From positions 24,178,001 through 24,242,000 of the forward strand of contig OX485806.1 of NCBI GenBank assembly GCA_950295325.1: DNA of 64,000 bases, written 5' to 3'. The notes beneath the pieces are model-generated. The model was not told the DNA's origin. It was given only the letters and a program-made list of their open reading frames with translations, and did not search any database. A program made the position numbers and the translations under genes. The first letter of the stretch is position 1, and each line of letters opens with the position of its first letter. Origin of the DNA: Polytrichum commune. Its lineage: Eukaryota; Streptophyta; Polytrichopsida; Polytrichales; Polytrichaceae. Positions 48,047 through 60,600 of this stretch are shown here, in pieces.

Positions 48047-50477
48047 TTAGTCTCAACCATGTCGAGTTTGCATGATAAACTATTGGAGACCATTGGAGAC
48101 ATGTTTGTCAACAAAGACGAACCCTATTTCATCTTATTTCTAATTTGGTTTTTGTTGATATGCCATCCATAGATTTGCAAACGCAATACAAATTTTGAGA
48201 CGTGAATTTGGATCATTAAAAGATGGAGGACAAAGAAGCACTCATTGAACACCATCCGTACACCTTCACAATGGCCACACAACCCGTTTGCCGATGTGTT
48301 AAACCCCACTACTTCTTTCCCATTTGTTGGCATTCTACACAATGTTTTCTAGATGGGATCCTAGTATCCAACCTCGAGGTGGAACAACCATGACGACTCG
48401 ACAAAAAATGGATGTGCGTGAAAGAAACGATTGGGTGGGGCAAAGGAAATCATTGCTCACAAACATACAAGCCTCTCCTTCATCCACAAACATGTCCCAT
48501 ATATATGGTTGTTTCATCACCACTACATGGTTGTCACATGTGACGAAAACGGGGCATAATGGTTGTTGAATGACGTAAATAAATCAATATATACATATTC
48601 TTCTTTTCAAAACAAATAACTTGACTAGTCGTTTTTGACAAATCATGTCAACCTACACAAGTCAACTTTCATAATTAACATTCTATGGGCACACCGGTAG
48701 GGCAATGAGTACTATTGATAATTCAAGTTGACATTGAGTAGCTTGATTATACTTTGTGATTGGCCGATACGAAACCCCGAGTTGCTTTGACTAGTCGCAT
48801 GGACAAATTGGGGTCCACTTAACTTGTCTATTTTATTTTATATGATTTTGCTCTAGTTTTGTTTCTCTTTTGGAGGGGGGGGGGGTTGATAGCTCGATTG
48901 GTCTACTAACGTAATTGGTCAATTTGTTTTTCCATCCAATGTCGGGCCATGACGAACCCCACCTAACCCTACCCCACTCAAGAAATAACACCCAAAAGCA
49001 ACACTAATTACACACATGTACGTGTTGTTGGGGTTTTTTAAATGTTTGACAATGATTACATAGTGTTGAATTTAGGTCACGTGTTGTTTGGAAGGCATGC
49101 ATGCCTACATTAGTTTGGAGAGGTTTGAAGTTAATCGCCTTTGGTGTCAAATAAACTTTTAGAAAGATACATAGCTAGCATGCTTAAAGTCGTGGAAAAC
49201 CACCAAGTTGTACATTGTTGATATCACGACTCTTCTCTCTTTATATGTATAGAGAGAGTTCGTTCGTTGGCTAGCTAGGATCTAATGTTGACCCACCATT
49301 GCATGCCAATGTACAATACTAACACATAGTGTCGGTTTTGAGTTTTCCGCCAAGTTTTACAATGTTAAAGCCAACGACTCTACAACATGCACATCGTAGT
49401 CTTTGGCTAGTACCACCTAATACAAAGCAAAGGATTGATCGACTCAACATATTGCAGGATTTAGATCGATTTGAAGCACTCAAAGCATATGTATTATGGT
49501 GTCAAATCAATTCCAAAAAAGAGATACGTGTAATGTGCTTAAAAAACATGAAGAAAACGCCAAGTCGTACATTGTTGATGTTACAACACTACAAATCGAC
49601 ACACACACATATATATATGGGGTACTTTCGTACCAAGCGTGAGGTGGGAAATTGAGCGAACCCGTTATATATATATATATATATTCATGCAACATTGGCA
49701 TGGCATGGCAAGGCAAGAGTGGTATATTTATGCTCTCTTACCCGAAAGAAGGTGAGGAGTACGGCAAGTGTCCCTCCATCTTTGTTCTTCCCGTTACTTA
49801 CATATGCCCACAGTTGTAAAGCCACCGGCTTTTCCCACTCCAGTCAAAAGAGCTCATGCTTCATCATCACCCCGTAATGCACGTATGCTCGGATGGGGAC
49901 ACCAACCATAAGGTCGAGGCATCCATAGTCGACCGAGTCCATTTACCCGCTCACTACAACAATCATGTAATGTCGACATAGATGAAATCTTTGTGTCCAA
50001 AAGAAAGAAAGAAAGAAACGTGGATGAGGTTTGTAATTTCTAGGCTGACAAAGTCGAGGTTTAGGTGGTGGCGGCTTGTGATTGGTTGTCTTCATAAGAG
50101 TTTCGACATTTGTCGTAGCCAAGCATTAGGTTTTAGACGAGCGGTTATGAGTTAATCTAAAGATTGACTATGTGTTACCCTATTTCCTCCACCGCTTCAA
50201 AAATTGTAGCCATTCCCATGTTCATGAAAAAGATTACTTTTTTTTTGGCATTCTCCTTAGAATTTGTTTATCTTCACAAGAAGAGGAATTGCATGCTATT
50301 GTGCCTCCTAAACATACACAAGCTCGCCTATTTTATTGGTTAGAGATGCCTTAACCTAAGAGGATATGTACGCTACATCACTATGCATTGCTGAGTGTTT
50401 TGGGAAACTTTGCTTGGAATAGCTTAAAACACAAAACGAAACGGTTCAAGCAACGAAATTGAAAACTACCTAACCTA
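48047..50477. other. Intergenic; old duplication at 49.1-49.6 kb
   Basis: 'CCAAGT.GTACATTGTTGAT' occurs near 49202 and 49561, with loosely matching sequence around each, indicating an old tandem duplication of about 360 bp. A TA run is at 49665-49684, a family B-like end near 48455 and a G-run near 48876. No gene. Confidence 0.55.
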
Positions 50478-50943
50478 GGGCCGGTTCACATGGGGTCCCG
50501 AGTCCCACTCATGTTAGCAAGTCCTAGCTTTTCAACCTACTCCAGAAACCATTAAACCATGGTTACTTATCATCAAAGTAGGATCTTGATCATGTTCATG
50601 CCAAACTATTCATGCTCCGTGTGTTGAGAGTTGGGTCTAGCTTTTTGCTCGACCCAGCTCTCAACACAAGTCCCGGGCCTCACTTCCAAAAAGTATTGCC
50701 ATGTGGACATTCATGTCGTACTTGGGACCTGGGACTTGGGACCCAATGTGAAGTGGCAAGTCCCAACTTCCATGCTCTCAAGGGCTATGGGTTGCACGGA
50801 TTGACCTCAAGTGATTGGGACTTGGGACTGGGGACCCCGTGTGAAGTGGCAAGTCCTAACTTCCATGCTCTCAAGGGCTACGATCACACGGATTGACCTC
50901 AAGTGACTTGGGACTTGGGGCTTGGGACCCGTTGAACCGGCCC
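50478..50943. mobile_element. 466-bp TIR element with internal 93-bp direct repeats
   Basis: The ends are 'GGGCCGGTTCACATGGGGTC' and '...GGGACCCGTTGAACCGGCCC'. Inside, 'GAAGTGGCAAGTCC' recurs at 50750 and 50843 (offset 93) in a near-identical block. A separate internal hairpin pairs 'GTGTTGAGAGTTGGGTC' (about 50620) with 'GACCCAGCTCTCAACAC'. It is non-coding. The superfamily is unclear; hAT-like ends are possible but no 8-bp target duplication was found. Confidence 0.7.
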
Positions 50944-51787
50944 TTACTTAAGTGAAGGGGGGAGCCTTGGGCACATGGGAGTGTTTGTGGTGTTTTTTTT
51001 ATGTGTATTCTATTGCACTATTGGGCTTGTGCGGGCTAGGGGAGGGATGGAGGGAAGAATTTATGATTCCGCATGATCCGGATTCCATTCCGTGACTTTT
51101 GTGTTGGAGGGACGGGAGGGAAAGGGAAGGGAAGGGGAGGTGGCAGAAAGGTGTGAGGGAATGGAATGTTTTGTAGGCGAATTGGTACTTGTTGTTGGTC
51201 TTTGATGGAGGTGAGAAAGAAGGGCTATATAAAGGAAGGAGGGAGGGAGGGGGGGGGGGTGGTTGAAGGTCAAAGAATATGCATTTCACATAAATATGTT
51301 TTCCCGTTAGTCCCTCACAAAAAGAGTTCAAAATAAATAAACAACACGTTGACATGCAATAGAACTTTTGAAGGCACGCTCATGAACGAATCCTTGCATA
51401 AAACATGACCATTTTCTTTTGGTATAGAACTCGTATTTAGGTAAATTTTCAGACCCTTGGCAAGTTAGGAAATAAGCAAGCATGTTTTGAACATACAAAT
51501 AGTTGTGTTTCAAGAGCGATTGTATATTTGTACTCGCCATATCGTCATTGCGTAGGTGATGGTGATTATATATAAAAAAGATAATGGATTTGATGTGTGG
51601 AGACATTTGACATCACAATGGAGACATTAAAGTGGGCATACAATGATAATTTAGTATGACATTGGCCGAAAAGTATGAAATTATTTAAATACTAGTACTA
51701 GATTTTTCAAGATGAAATAGGAAAAATTATGCTAATCGAGAAGGCCCACGTGTTTGCACAATGGTTTGTGTTGAAAACAATGTCTTT
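50944..51787. other. Intergenic; GGGAGG-rich tract
   Basis: A purine-rich low-complexity tract at 51106-51262. Minus-strand Pro/Ser-rich frames across it are rejected. Confidence 0.5.
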
Positions 51788-51815
51788 TTCAGTAGAAGAA
51801 ACTATGCCCCAATAT
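51788..51815 (+). mobile_element. Fragment of CACTA-like MITE end
   Basis: 'CAGTAGAAGAAACTATGCCC' closely matches the left terminus of the 9709 element. No matching right end was found nearby. Confidence 0.55.
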
Positions 51816-51880
51816 AATGATTTGCAAATGATGATTCCGATAAACATGCATGCCTTAAGCATTCAACCAATGGGACACTA

Positions 51881-52322
51881 AAACAAGAAAACGGTAGAAC
51901 CGTGAGGCTTTGTCATTTCTTGTGAAAGACTAAAACTATAACTGTCCACTTTGCTTATGCCAGTTCATGGTTATTTGCTATACCTATATCCAAACATTTC
52001 TTGGAATTTGTGCACCTTCTTCTCAAATGCGGGGTCAAGGATTGAAGCTACTCATTTATCACCCGAAAGTTTAAAAATAAATAATCAACAACTGCCAAAA
52101 TAACTATAGTAAACTAGGTTTTTTTCAATACATTTTTCGGAGCAACTACGGTTGACTAAATAAATAAATAAATAAATAACTATAGTTAACATCCACATTG
52201 AATAAATTGGACAAAAAATAACAGGAACAAGTAACGTTCAAGTGTGAATGCAAAGTGGTTAGGAAATTTGCTCTTGAAACAAAGAAGTTGATGCATAGTC
52301 TTTGTCCTACAGACAGAGCCAA
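51881..52322 (+). repeat. Long direct repeat D, upstream copy (442 bp)
   Basis: Aligns end to end with 62899-63328 in the same orientation ('CGGTAGAACCGTGAGGCT' near the start, 'TGTCCTACAGACAGAGCCAA' at the end). The pair brackets the TPP gene. No frame or LTR features (no TG...CA ends, no primer-binding site) were seen. Confidence 0.85.
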
Positions 52323-52615
52323 TAAATTTGAGTCCTTGTGTATGAGGCATGATGAGCTAAAACTGAGATAAATTTCTCAATATCTCCTCTACCTTAATTT
52401 AGGTCAAACTTGAATGCATGATGTGTGTAGAAGTTCATTTAGAACCAAGTATGCATTGAAGTACACCCTCTAATAGTGGACTTGTCAAGTCCATAAGGGG
52501 AAGTTTGTATTTCACCTAAACTCCAATCCATACATTTAAGAACTTTGTAATCTTGGGATATGAGATGGGGATGTAGAGTTGTTCTTGCAAAATTTCTTGA
52601 CGAAACACAACTTAC

Positions 52616-52676
52616 AGTTTAGTTTAGTTTAGTTTAGTTTTTTCTTTTTCTTTTTCTTTTTCTTTTTCTTTTTCTT
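52616..52676. repeat. TTTAG and TTTTTC microsatellites
   Basis: (TTTAG)n at about 52616-52637 runs directly into (TTTTTC)n at 52638-52676. Confidence 0.9.
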
Positions 52677-53345
52677 CCATTGATAGCCTTTGACCTACCG
52701 TGTGTGCCTACAATGTTCGACAATTACTAACTATTTTTTCAACCTTTTATGCCACACGTCATAGCCACATTGGGTGGAACTTCTAAGATTTTTGTGTGTC
52801 AACATAAGTCTTGTCATAGGGAATATTTACTGCAACCTCACCCTGTTGAAACTTTAGCACTACAAAGACTGTCATTTACACCGATTATGGTCACATGCAA
52901 AATAATGTCACTTACCCTGTATTCGAAGCGTATGCTAGGTTACATTGACGATTAACAACTTCACGATAACGTGTCGTCTTGTGACACTTGGCATTCAAGT
53001 GCCCTTATTAATATCTTGGCATGAGTATGTCCAATGATGTTATGAGGTGGATGTTTGTGTTCCACAAAGGTTTACAAGTTGAGTAAAGTGTACACAAGTG
53101 ACACTTGCCATTAGCATGTTCAAGAATATCTTCCTCTTGCATACTAAAATGTAAACGCATGGAACTCGTCATTAGCAAGCTCAAATATATTCCCCTTGCA
53201 TACTAGGACGCAAGATTATCATCTAACGCATCCCAACGTGCCACTCCAAATGTCATAATGAAGATACTTTTGTTTTCACCGGGGAAAAAACTTACCGATG
53301 TCGACGAACGGAATCACATTCATAATTAACGGGCGTTCTAGTTTA
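52677..53345. other. Intergenic, no gene
   Basis: Nothing recognisable. Confidence 0.4.
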
Positions 53346-53437
53346 GGGCTAAGACAACCCAACCGTACACTCGTTCCTTGGAGGCAAGGGTTCCTCTAGG
53401 CATCCAACAAGGAACGAGCATAGGGGTCAGTTCACCC
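53346..53437. repeat. Palindromic hairpin, copy 3 (family H)
   Basis: Arms around 'GTACACTCGTTCCTTGGAGG' and 'CCAACAAGGAACGAGCATAG' pair; the total is about 92 bp. It is related to 4924-5006 and 41551-41633. Confidence 0.7.
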
Positions 53438-53689
53438 AAATCTCTAGGTCACGTCCCTTTGCAAATTGTGTACAGGACACTAAATACCCTAAAACGGTGT
53501 ATATAGTGGCATCGTCGGAGTTACCTATATCGATACATCTCCCACTCAAGGAAAAGGGGGAGCAACCTTGGGGACAAAGCTCCCCGAGATGAGGCACATG
53601 TTGAGGTCCCCGGGCCGCCCAAAGAATTTTCCCTTGCCACCAAACGCTGCTTCTCAAAAGACCACACCCCCATTTTCACATAACCAACC

Positions 53690-54540
53690 CCACAAAACGA
53701 AGTGACTGTGTGTGACCCCCCCCCCCCCTCCTTTTCCCCTTTCCCCACAACCCTCGCCTCCCCTTCATGGGCGGCCGGTGCGCGGCGGGCCCCACCGGAC
53801 GCGAGAACTCCACTAGGGCAGCCAGCCAGCCAGGACCTGTGGCTTCTGGATTCACCAGCGGCCAGTAACTTAGGGCATGTCTCCCCACTGGGCCCCACCC
53901 GGCGTCACAGAGCGAGCGAGAGGGGGAGGGAATGTGGAGCGGCCGGGCCGGGTCGGATGAGTCACCAGCGGCGGCCGGGGGCGTGTGGGGCCCACCAAGG
54001 CCCCCCGGGGAGGAGAACAACGAGGAGAATGTAGGAAAAAGGAAAGGAAAGGAAAGGCAAGGGTAGGGTGGTGGCCCCCATGCAGCAAGGGGGGGGGGGG
54101 GCGTGCTCCGTCACGGGGCCTACGGGGCGCGCCCGGCGATGGCGTCAGGGGCGAGGCCCAGAAGAGGGAAACCATTGAGAGGTAAGTGTACTTTACTGGA
54201 GGTTACTGCTGCATCGAGGGGAGCGACGGACGGAGGAGGGAGACGGTAGGGAAAGGAGGGGAGGGGGTCAGGGGAAGAGGAGAGGAGGAGGCAGGGGGGG
54301 GGGGGTGGGTCAGGGGAAGTGGTGGCAGTTGATGAGGTGCCAGGCTGCTTCCCGGGGGGGGGGAAGGCGTTTGTCTGTATTCGAAGAGGAGCGTCGTCGG
54401 GAGAGGCTCTGACCGTGCGTGCTAGTCGAGGGTCTGACATGTCAGGGTCTCTTTCGGCTGAGATTGAGGGAGTATAGAAGGACCCGTGCCAGTGGCGTTT
54501 TTATAAATCGCTATATCGGCTCCGGAGTGACTCTCCAGTT
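53690..54540 (+). promoter_or_regulatory. GC-rich, promoter-like island with TATA box upstream of TPP
   Basis: From about 53.7 to 55.3 kb the sequence becomes GC- and CpG-rich, unlike the AT-rich surroundings. A TATAAA box lies at 54502-54507 in a good context, which would place transcription start near 54532-54540, just before a long GA tract (54559-54596; a second at 54632-54674). An alternative, stronger-looking donor (AG then GTAAGT) lies upstream at 54180-54187, so an upstream start is also possible. It is the only promoter-like region facing TPP. Assignment to TPP is inferred from position and orientation. Confidence 0.5.
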
Positions 54541-54565
54541 CGTTGGTGGTTACTAAGTGAGAGAG

Positions 54566-54604
<39 letters not shown>

Positions 54605-57600
54605 TTGTGCGCGTGTTGTGTTGTGTGTGTGGGGGAGGGAGAGAGGAGAGAAGAGAGAGAGAGAGAGAGAGACAGAGGGTGGCTGCTGGTGCGCGTGCTG
54701 CCGCCCTGCCCTGGTTATAGTTCGTTTCTGGTGTGGCGTGGTGCAGTGTGCTGCTGCTAAGCAGTCGTGGCTAGTAGTGCGTGAGGGGAGAAGGTTGCTT
54801 TGTTGTTTTCTGAGCGGTGGTGGTGGTGCGAGATTAACAAGATTGGCGAGATTTTCTGTGTAAGTGGTGATGTACATTTCTTGGCCTGCGGCTTTGTAGA
54901 GACGCGCAGCTTGCTGCACGGGAGTCAGAGAATTTTTTGGCGTGTGTGTGTGCCGCTTTTCTTTTTGATTTAGCGGAGGGAGAGGAGAGGGGAGGGGAGG
55001 GAGGGGGTCAGTTTGTTTTTTTTTTGTTTTTGGTGCGTAGTGCAGTGTGTGCCACCGTGACTGCGGGAAACAACAGGTGCAGTTGGCAATGTCCACCAGG
55101 TCGTGAGAGACGCGTGGCCGTCAATACCGAGGAGGAGGCGCAATTCCTCCCTGCTTTTTTCTCGCGTCTCGTCAGGAGCCGAGTCCCTCTCCTAGTGCAA
55201 CTTAGAGCGTAGCGTTAACGTAGCGGGCGGAGAGTCCCTCCCACGCCGCCGCCCTTTTCTTTATAATCTCTGCAGCGGATTTGTTGTTCCTCGAGAACTC
55301 TCTTCGCAGCGGTGGTGGTGAACTCACTGCTGTTTCATCTTGCTCGCGAACTCGCCGTTGTAAGTGACATTGCCGAGAGAGCTTGAGAGAAGGATGCCTA
55401 AACTTATGCATACCTCTTGTGATGATGACTTGGCAAACAAAGACGGAGCAATGCTAACTCTTCCTGTCCCCGCCCGCGCTTTGTAGTCAAATTTCTTACG
55501 AAGGAGAGAACCGTGATCTGAAACCAGCCACATGCTTCCCCGGGATCTGATTCATTTTACAGATATCTCCGTAGCAATCCAAGGGATATAACTACTAGTT
55601 TAAAATTGCCACCGTCGTATGAGTTTACTTCGTGTTTGATTGATTGTTGAAAGCTGTGGATACGAGTCCAGGAGCTACCTACGAGGTTACTTCACACCAG
55701 TTGCAAGTGCAAGACACTTTCTCCGGGGAACTTGGCACGCGACGTGCCAGAGAGAGGGAGAGAGAGAGAGAGAGCCACTCTTCCGTAAATTTACTACGAT
55801 TCACTTTTGACCTTCTACAGTCCCTCCGGACTGGAGAATATCATCCCGTAATATTCATCCAGGCTCTCGCTTGCGAACGCACCCCTTCGCCTTTCCTAAG
55901 GTCGCGGATTTTCCACAACAGTATGTGGTGTGAAATGCATCCTCGTTCATATGCTTGAATTTCATCTACACATTTACACACCCGGCGAATACGGATCAGT
56001 GATCAAGTTGCTTTGTGGTGCAGTCTTTTCAAAATCTTCTCGGGCATGCAATTCAACTCTTCGGCTTGACAAGTCGTGGAGTCTGCTACGCACGTCCACG
56101 GTGCGCTACATCAAATAGTGATCTCTTGTGTTCGGTTCTTCAAGCACGTGATTCAGGTGCGTGGTCGTTTGGAAGCTCTCTTTCTCTCTCTAAATCACCG
56201 TTGAAGACATTATGCTGAGGCTTTGCATCTGTGAAACCGCGTCGTACTGCCCATTGAGGTCGTTCAACCGCATTGCATGATTTACTGCAAGTTTCACAGC
56301 AATTCTGTGCGGTTGTCGATTGACTTTTTGGTTGTCCCGCGGTATTCCTCTCGTAGATTACGAAGTTTACGTCAAACCTCTGCACAATAAAGGGAAGTGT
56401 GTTTGTAAATATTACTCCACGCATTTATCCAACAGGCCTGCTTGATATCGAGGTGTGAGGTCCTTTGTTGTGTGTTTTAATCTTACTTACTCTCTCCATT
56501 TCTGTCTTAGACTGCTCTTGTTGATGTTAGCGCAGGTAGTTTGGTCTGGAAACCTACTAGAGAGATAGATGCCAATTCCTGGATCGATCCGTACCTTGTG
56601 CCAGAAGCTTAGCGCCTTTTCATAGACATGTCTTGCTGTAGATTGTTGCACTCCCATTGCTTCATCGGATAGATCACATGGTGTACTGTCCCTGTCTAAA
56701 TCCTGTCCTTCCAGCAAATCTACAGAGGTAGATCTGAATGTCCTTTCCTTTCCTTCGGAGGAGGTTTCGTGAATCAAAGCCTTCATAATAGAACTAAACC
56801 TAAATCATATGCCGTGGTGAACTAGTCGCTGGTGGCCTTAAAGCAGCGGGGGTGAATTACTCCACCTCAGCTGCGTCGTTAAGCTTATTATGCTAAAATA
56901 GTTCGTGGAGGACATGTACCCGGAACGTATTCCAGTTGGAAGTTTGCGGGTTTGTTGTTACCCAATTCTTACATGAACTTGAATAGGGAAAGGAGTCGGC
57001 AGTCAAGTTTGTCCTGAAAGAGAGTCTACCTGTGGACAATATCGTTGTATTTTGTGTTTATATTGAGAGAGTTCTGAATGCGAGTCGTCTGAGACAGAGG
57101 TGCTATTATTGCATGCCCCTGCCTTCAATTGAAAACGGAACTTGTATAGGGATGTAGATCTTTCTCCCGCATTCAGTGCAATAAGCTTCAACCTGTCGAG
57201 TGCATGCTAACGGCAACCTTCTTCTGTTATCTGCAGGAGTAACGCCAGTGGTCAATCTCTCTGAGTGAGATCGTAACGACTTGCGCAATGACCTGAAGCC
57301 TTTTCGTGCCAAAGCTTGCGTCCACGAAGTTCGATTTGCTGCAGCCACATTACGTTTACGATTGTTCTGCTTGCCGCAACCTGCAGTCTGCTCCAGCTCT
57401 GTTTTCCCTGCATACAATCACGTCTGCAGTTCCTTGGCTTCAGTGGCAATGGAGTGGAGTTGTTAATGACTATGCAAACAAATAGCGCTATGCAGAGCGG
57501 AGAAAGCTAGTATTTGCTTACTCTAGAGAACAGTTTTGTAGGAGTAGAGGAAATCTTGGATCTTTGGAAAAAATATATACCTATATAGGGGAGTGCATCG

Positions 57601-57663
57601 GGCGGATTCGCTAGGAAAGGACGCTTGTGGTATTCTTTTCACAGGGCAGGAAAGGCAGTTAGC
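54535..57663 (+). other. Probable TPP 5' leader with intron
   Basis: Candidate leader donors with perfect GTAAGT are at 54860 and 55360. A good acceptor ('TATTCTTTTCACAG', ending 57644) lies 19 nt before the TPP start codon. A leader exon from about 54535 to 54859 spliced over a 2.8-kb intron is the simplest model. The interval is free of recognised transposons and has mixed GC content, consistent with retained gene structure. Long Pro/Ser-rich minus frames over the GA tracts are rejected. RNA evidence is needed to fix the exons. Confidence 0.45.
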
Positions 57664-60600
57664 ATGATTTTCAAGGTGAGCGACGTTGATATTTGTTTCG
57701 GGGTGGGGGACAGTGAGCCAGAGAGTAAGCGGCTACATGCCAGCCTCTCCAGTTTAGGTGGTGAGGGGATGGTGGGTGGAATGGGATTGAGGACCAAGCG
57801 TGCATCAGTTTGTGAGCCTGCAGCCTCATCCGCTTCAACATTGTCTGTGTCTTCATTGTTGTCCACCTCTCCTGCAAAGCCAACAGTAACAAATGCGAAC
57901 TCTGTTTGTACAAAAAGTTTTTCCATCCTGCCGAGAAAAAACAACAATTACTCTGGCCACAAGGGTCATTTGATCACATGGATTGATGCGATGAGAGATC
58001 AGTCTCCACCCCGCTTCCACTCACTTCATGGGGATACAACAGAAGCTATGAAGGCAGCGGTGCATAATGCTTGGCTCGTAAGCATCTTTAATACCTGACT
58101 ATTTGGAAAAGCTGTTGAATCACTCAACCGCTCATCTCCTGGTGGTACTCCATTTCTGAAATTTTGCGTGTGAGCTGTGAATCTCACTAACTATGGACCC
58201 TTGATGGGTCCGAGTTTCCTCAGTTAATGTACTCGTTGGATAGTGGATGGGCATTTGTTATGGGTGGACTTATGAACTCATATTTCTGTAATCTGCAGGA
58301 CAAGCACCCATCGGCCCTGAGCTCAAACTCGCTTGATAGATTGCTGAAGCTAGCAAAATCGAAGCAGATTGTAATATTTCTAGACTACGATGGCACACTT
58401 TCGCCCATAGTAGACGATCCGGACAAGGCTTTCATGTCAGACGAGGTGAATATACTCTCAAGCATCATCTCCGTCAATTGCTCCTACAAATTGCTGCAAG
58501 ATCTTTCAAGCTGTACACTTGATTTTTTTTTTGAAACTTCAATCTTGCACAAATTTTTGATCAACTGAATAATACGACTGTGTGGAGGGTGCTATACTAT
58601 GTTTTGAGTATATGCAAGGTGGTGGTGAGGAGATCTTAATCTAATGTGTCATTAATTTGTTTGCACGCTTCTGCAGATGCGAGCTACTGTCAAGGAATTG
58701 GCCACTTGCTTTCCAACGGCAATTATCAGTGGAAGGGCACGACCGAAGGTATGGCCATCTAAGACTTACTTATAATCCGTCCATGATTCACGCCTGGTAC
58801 AAATTTTGTGATATATCTGGCTTAGCTTGAGCTCCTCCATCATCAGTTATGTTAACAAATTTGACGGCTCCTATAAAAAGTCTATTTCTTCCAAAGTACT
58901 GTTGTGTGACCCGCCCATCTCTTCGTTGTCTTGCAGGTGTACCAATTTGTACGACTAGCAGAATTGTATTATGCAGGAAGCCATGGCATGGATATCAGTG
59001 GTCCTGCGCAGGCATCCAACGGTTTTAGGGTGAATGGAAAAATTGTTAAAGACAAACATGTAAGCTCTATTCTATTTGCAGGATCTTCTTGTGCAAGGCT
59101 TTGAAGTATATGAGATGTTCGTAGAAATTTGTGCTGTAAACTGCATTCATACTAATCTTGCTCTTTAATGTGATTGCAGGGAAACGACATGGTTCAATTT
59201 CAGCCAGCCAGTGAATACTTGCCATTGATTGATGAGGTACCCCTTCTTTCTTTCTGGACTTCATTCCATTTAAGCCCTGAAGGTTGTGAATGTACTTGAT
59301 AAGTTTTTGTCCAAGTAGGCGTTGTTGTTGTCCTTAGTTGTTGAACGGATTCATGTCAAGTGGCAATTGCATATTAAAAGCGAGAATCTGTTTAAACTGG
59401 ATCCAGGTTTGCAAAATCCTGATTGAAAGTACAAAAGTCATCAAGGGAGCAAGGGTGGAGCACAACAAATTTTGCGTGACTGTGCATTTCCGACGTGTAA
59501 AAGAAGAGGTGACTTGAATACTCAGCCTGCCACTGCTTTCTTCCAGTGATTCCTACTTGTGCACATCAAGTCAGCGTTGATGATGATGTACTACTCACAT
59601 ACTAGTTGTACTTTGTTCACCTAGCATAAACCTTGTCAACCAATGTTGTGTTTATTTATGCCGTTTCTGCTCGAAATATGTTTCTTGGAAATTATACTGA
59701 CATTCATAACCTTCCTGACACAGCATTGGAAGGCGCTTGCAGAGAAGGTTGACAATGTCTTGAAGGATTTCCCAACGTTAAACCTGACTCATGGCCGGAA
59801 GGTACTGTTTTTTTACTCTGTTCCTTGTGTCCAACTATTTGCACATTCCCCAATATCTCCGTGGAAGTGTTATCGTTGCAGGCAGCAGCTCCTGGCAATG
59901 CTAGCAGTGAGAAGCTGTATATTCTAATTGTCTGCACCTATCTGTCCTTCCTTAACAGGTCTTGGAGATCCGTCCAGCCATTGCATGGGACAAGGGCAAA
60001 GCTGTAGACTTTCTTCTGAGTTCTCTTGGTAAGCTACATTTGCAGGACTATGTTTGCACCAGTGAAGGTTATTTTGCTCATGTTTGAGGAGTGTGTGGTT
60101 TTGTATCGTTACTTTATGAAGAGGTGAAGCCGTTAGAAAGACCCTCTGAATGTGGAACCTTGGTCCTGCAGGTTTTGCTGATTCCAATGACGTACTGCCT
60201 GTGTATATTGGAGATGACCGGACTGATGAGGATGCATTCAGAGTATGCCTCTTCTCCACTCTGACCTTCTGTTGTATGTTGTTTGAAGGAGGGAGCAAGT
60301 AGGTTAGAAGGTGTGGAGGCAGTCTGGTAGATGAGACTTTCTTTCATGTCCCAATGTATAATAAAGGATTCATGAGTTTGGAGAAGCACCAAGGTCAGAT
60401 GTGTGGCACCGATTTACATCTGAATGCTGTGGACTCATTGTTGGAAATCCTTTTTTTTTCTGGGTAATGGCCAGGTGTTGAACGACATGAAGCATGCCTG
60501 CAGCATTCTGGTGACTTCTGTTCCTAAAAATACAAAGGCAACTCTTTCCCTCCAGGAACCTGCAGAGGTACCTAGTCTTCCTACACACCATCTGTTAACA

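Noticed and set aside
53521-54175. Overlapping minus frames in the GC-rich island as a gene
   Set aside because: High GC removes stop codons in several frames at once; the frames overlap each other and lack domains.
54422-55096. 224-codon minus-strand open frame opposite the TPP leader
   Set aside because: Runs through GA/CT tracts giving Ser-Leu and Pro runs; no domain; lies antisense to the promoter/leader region.
57625-57663. In-frame upstream extension of TPP exon 1
   Set aside because: Begins with TTG rather than ATG and crosses a strong intron acceptor at 57644; the first ATG is at 57664.
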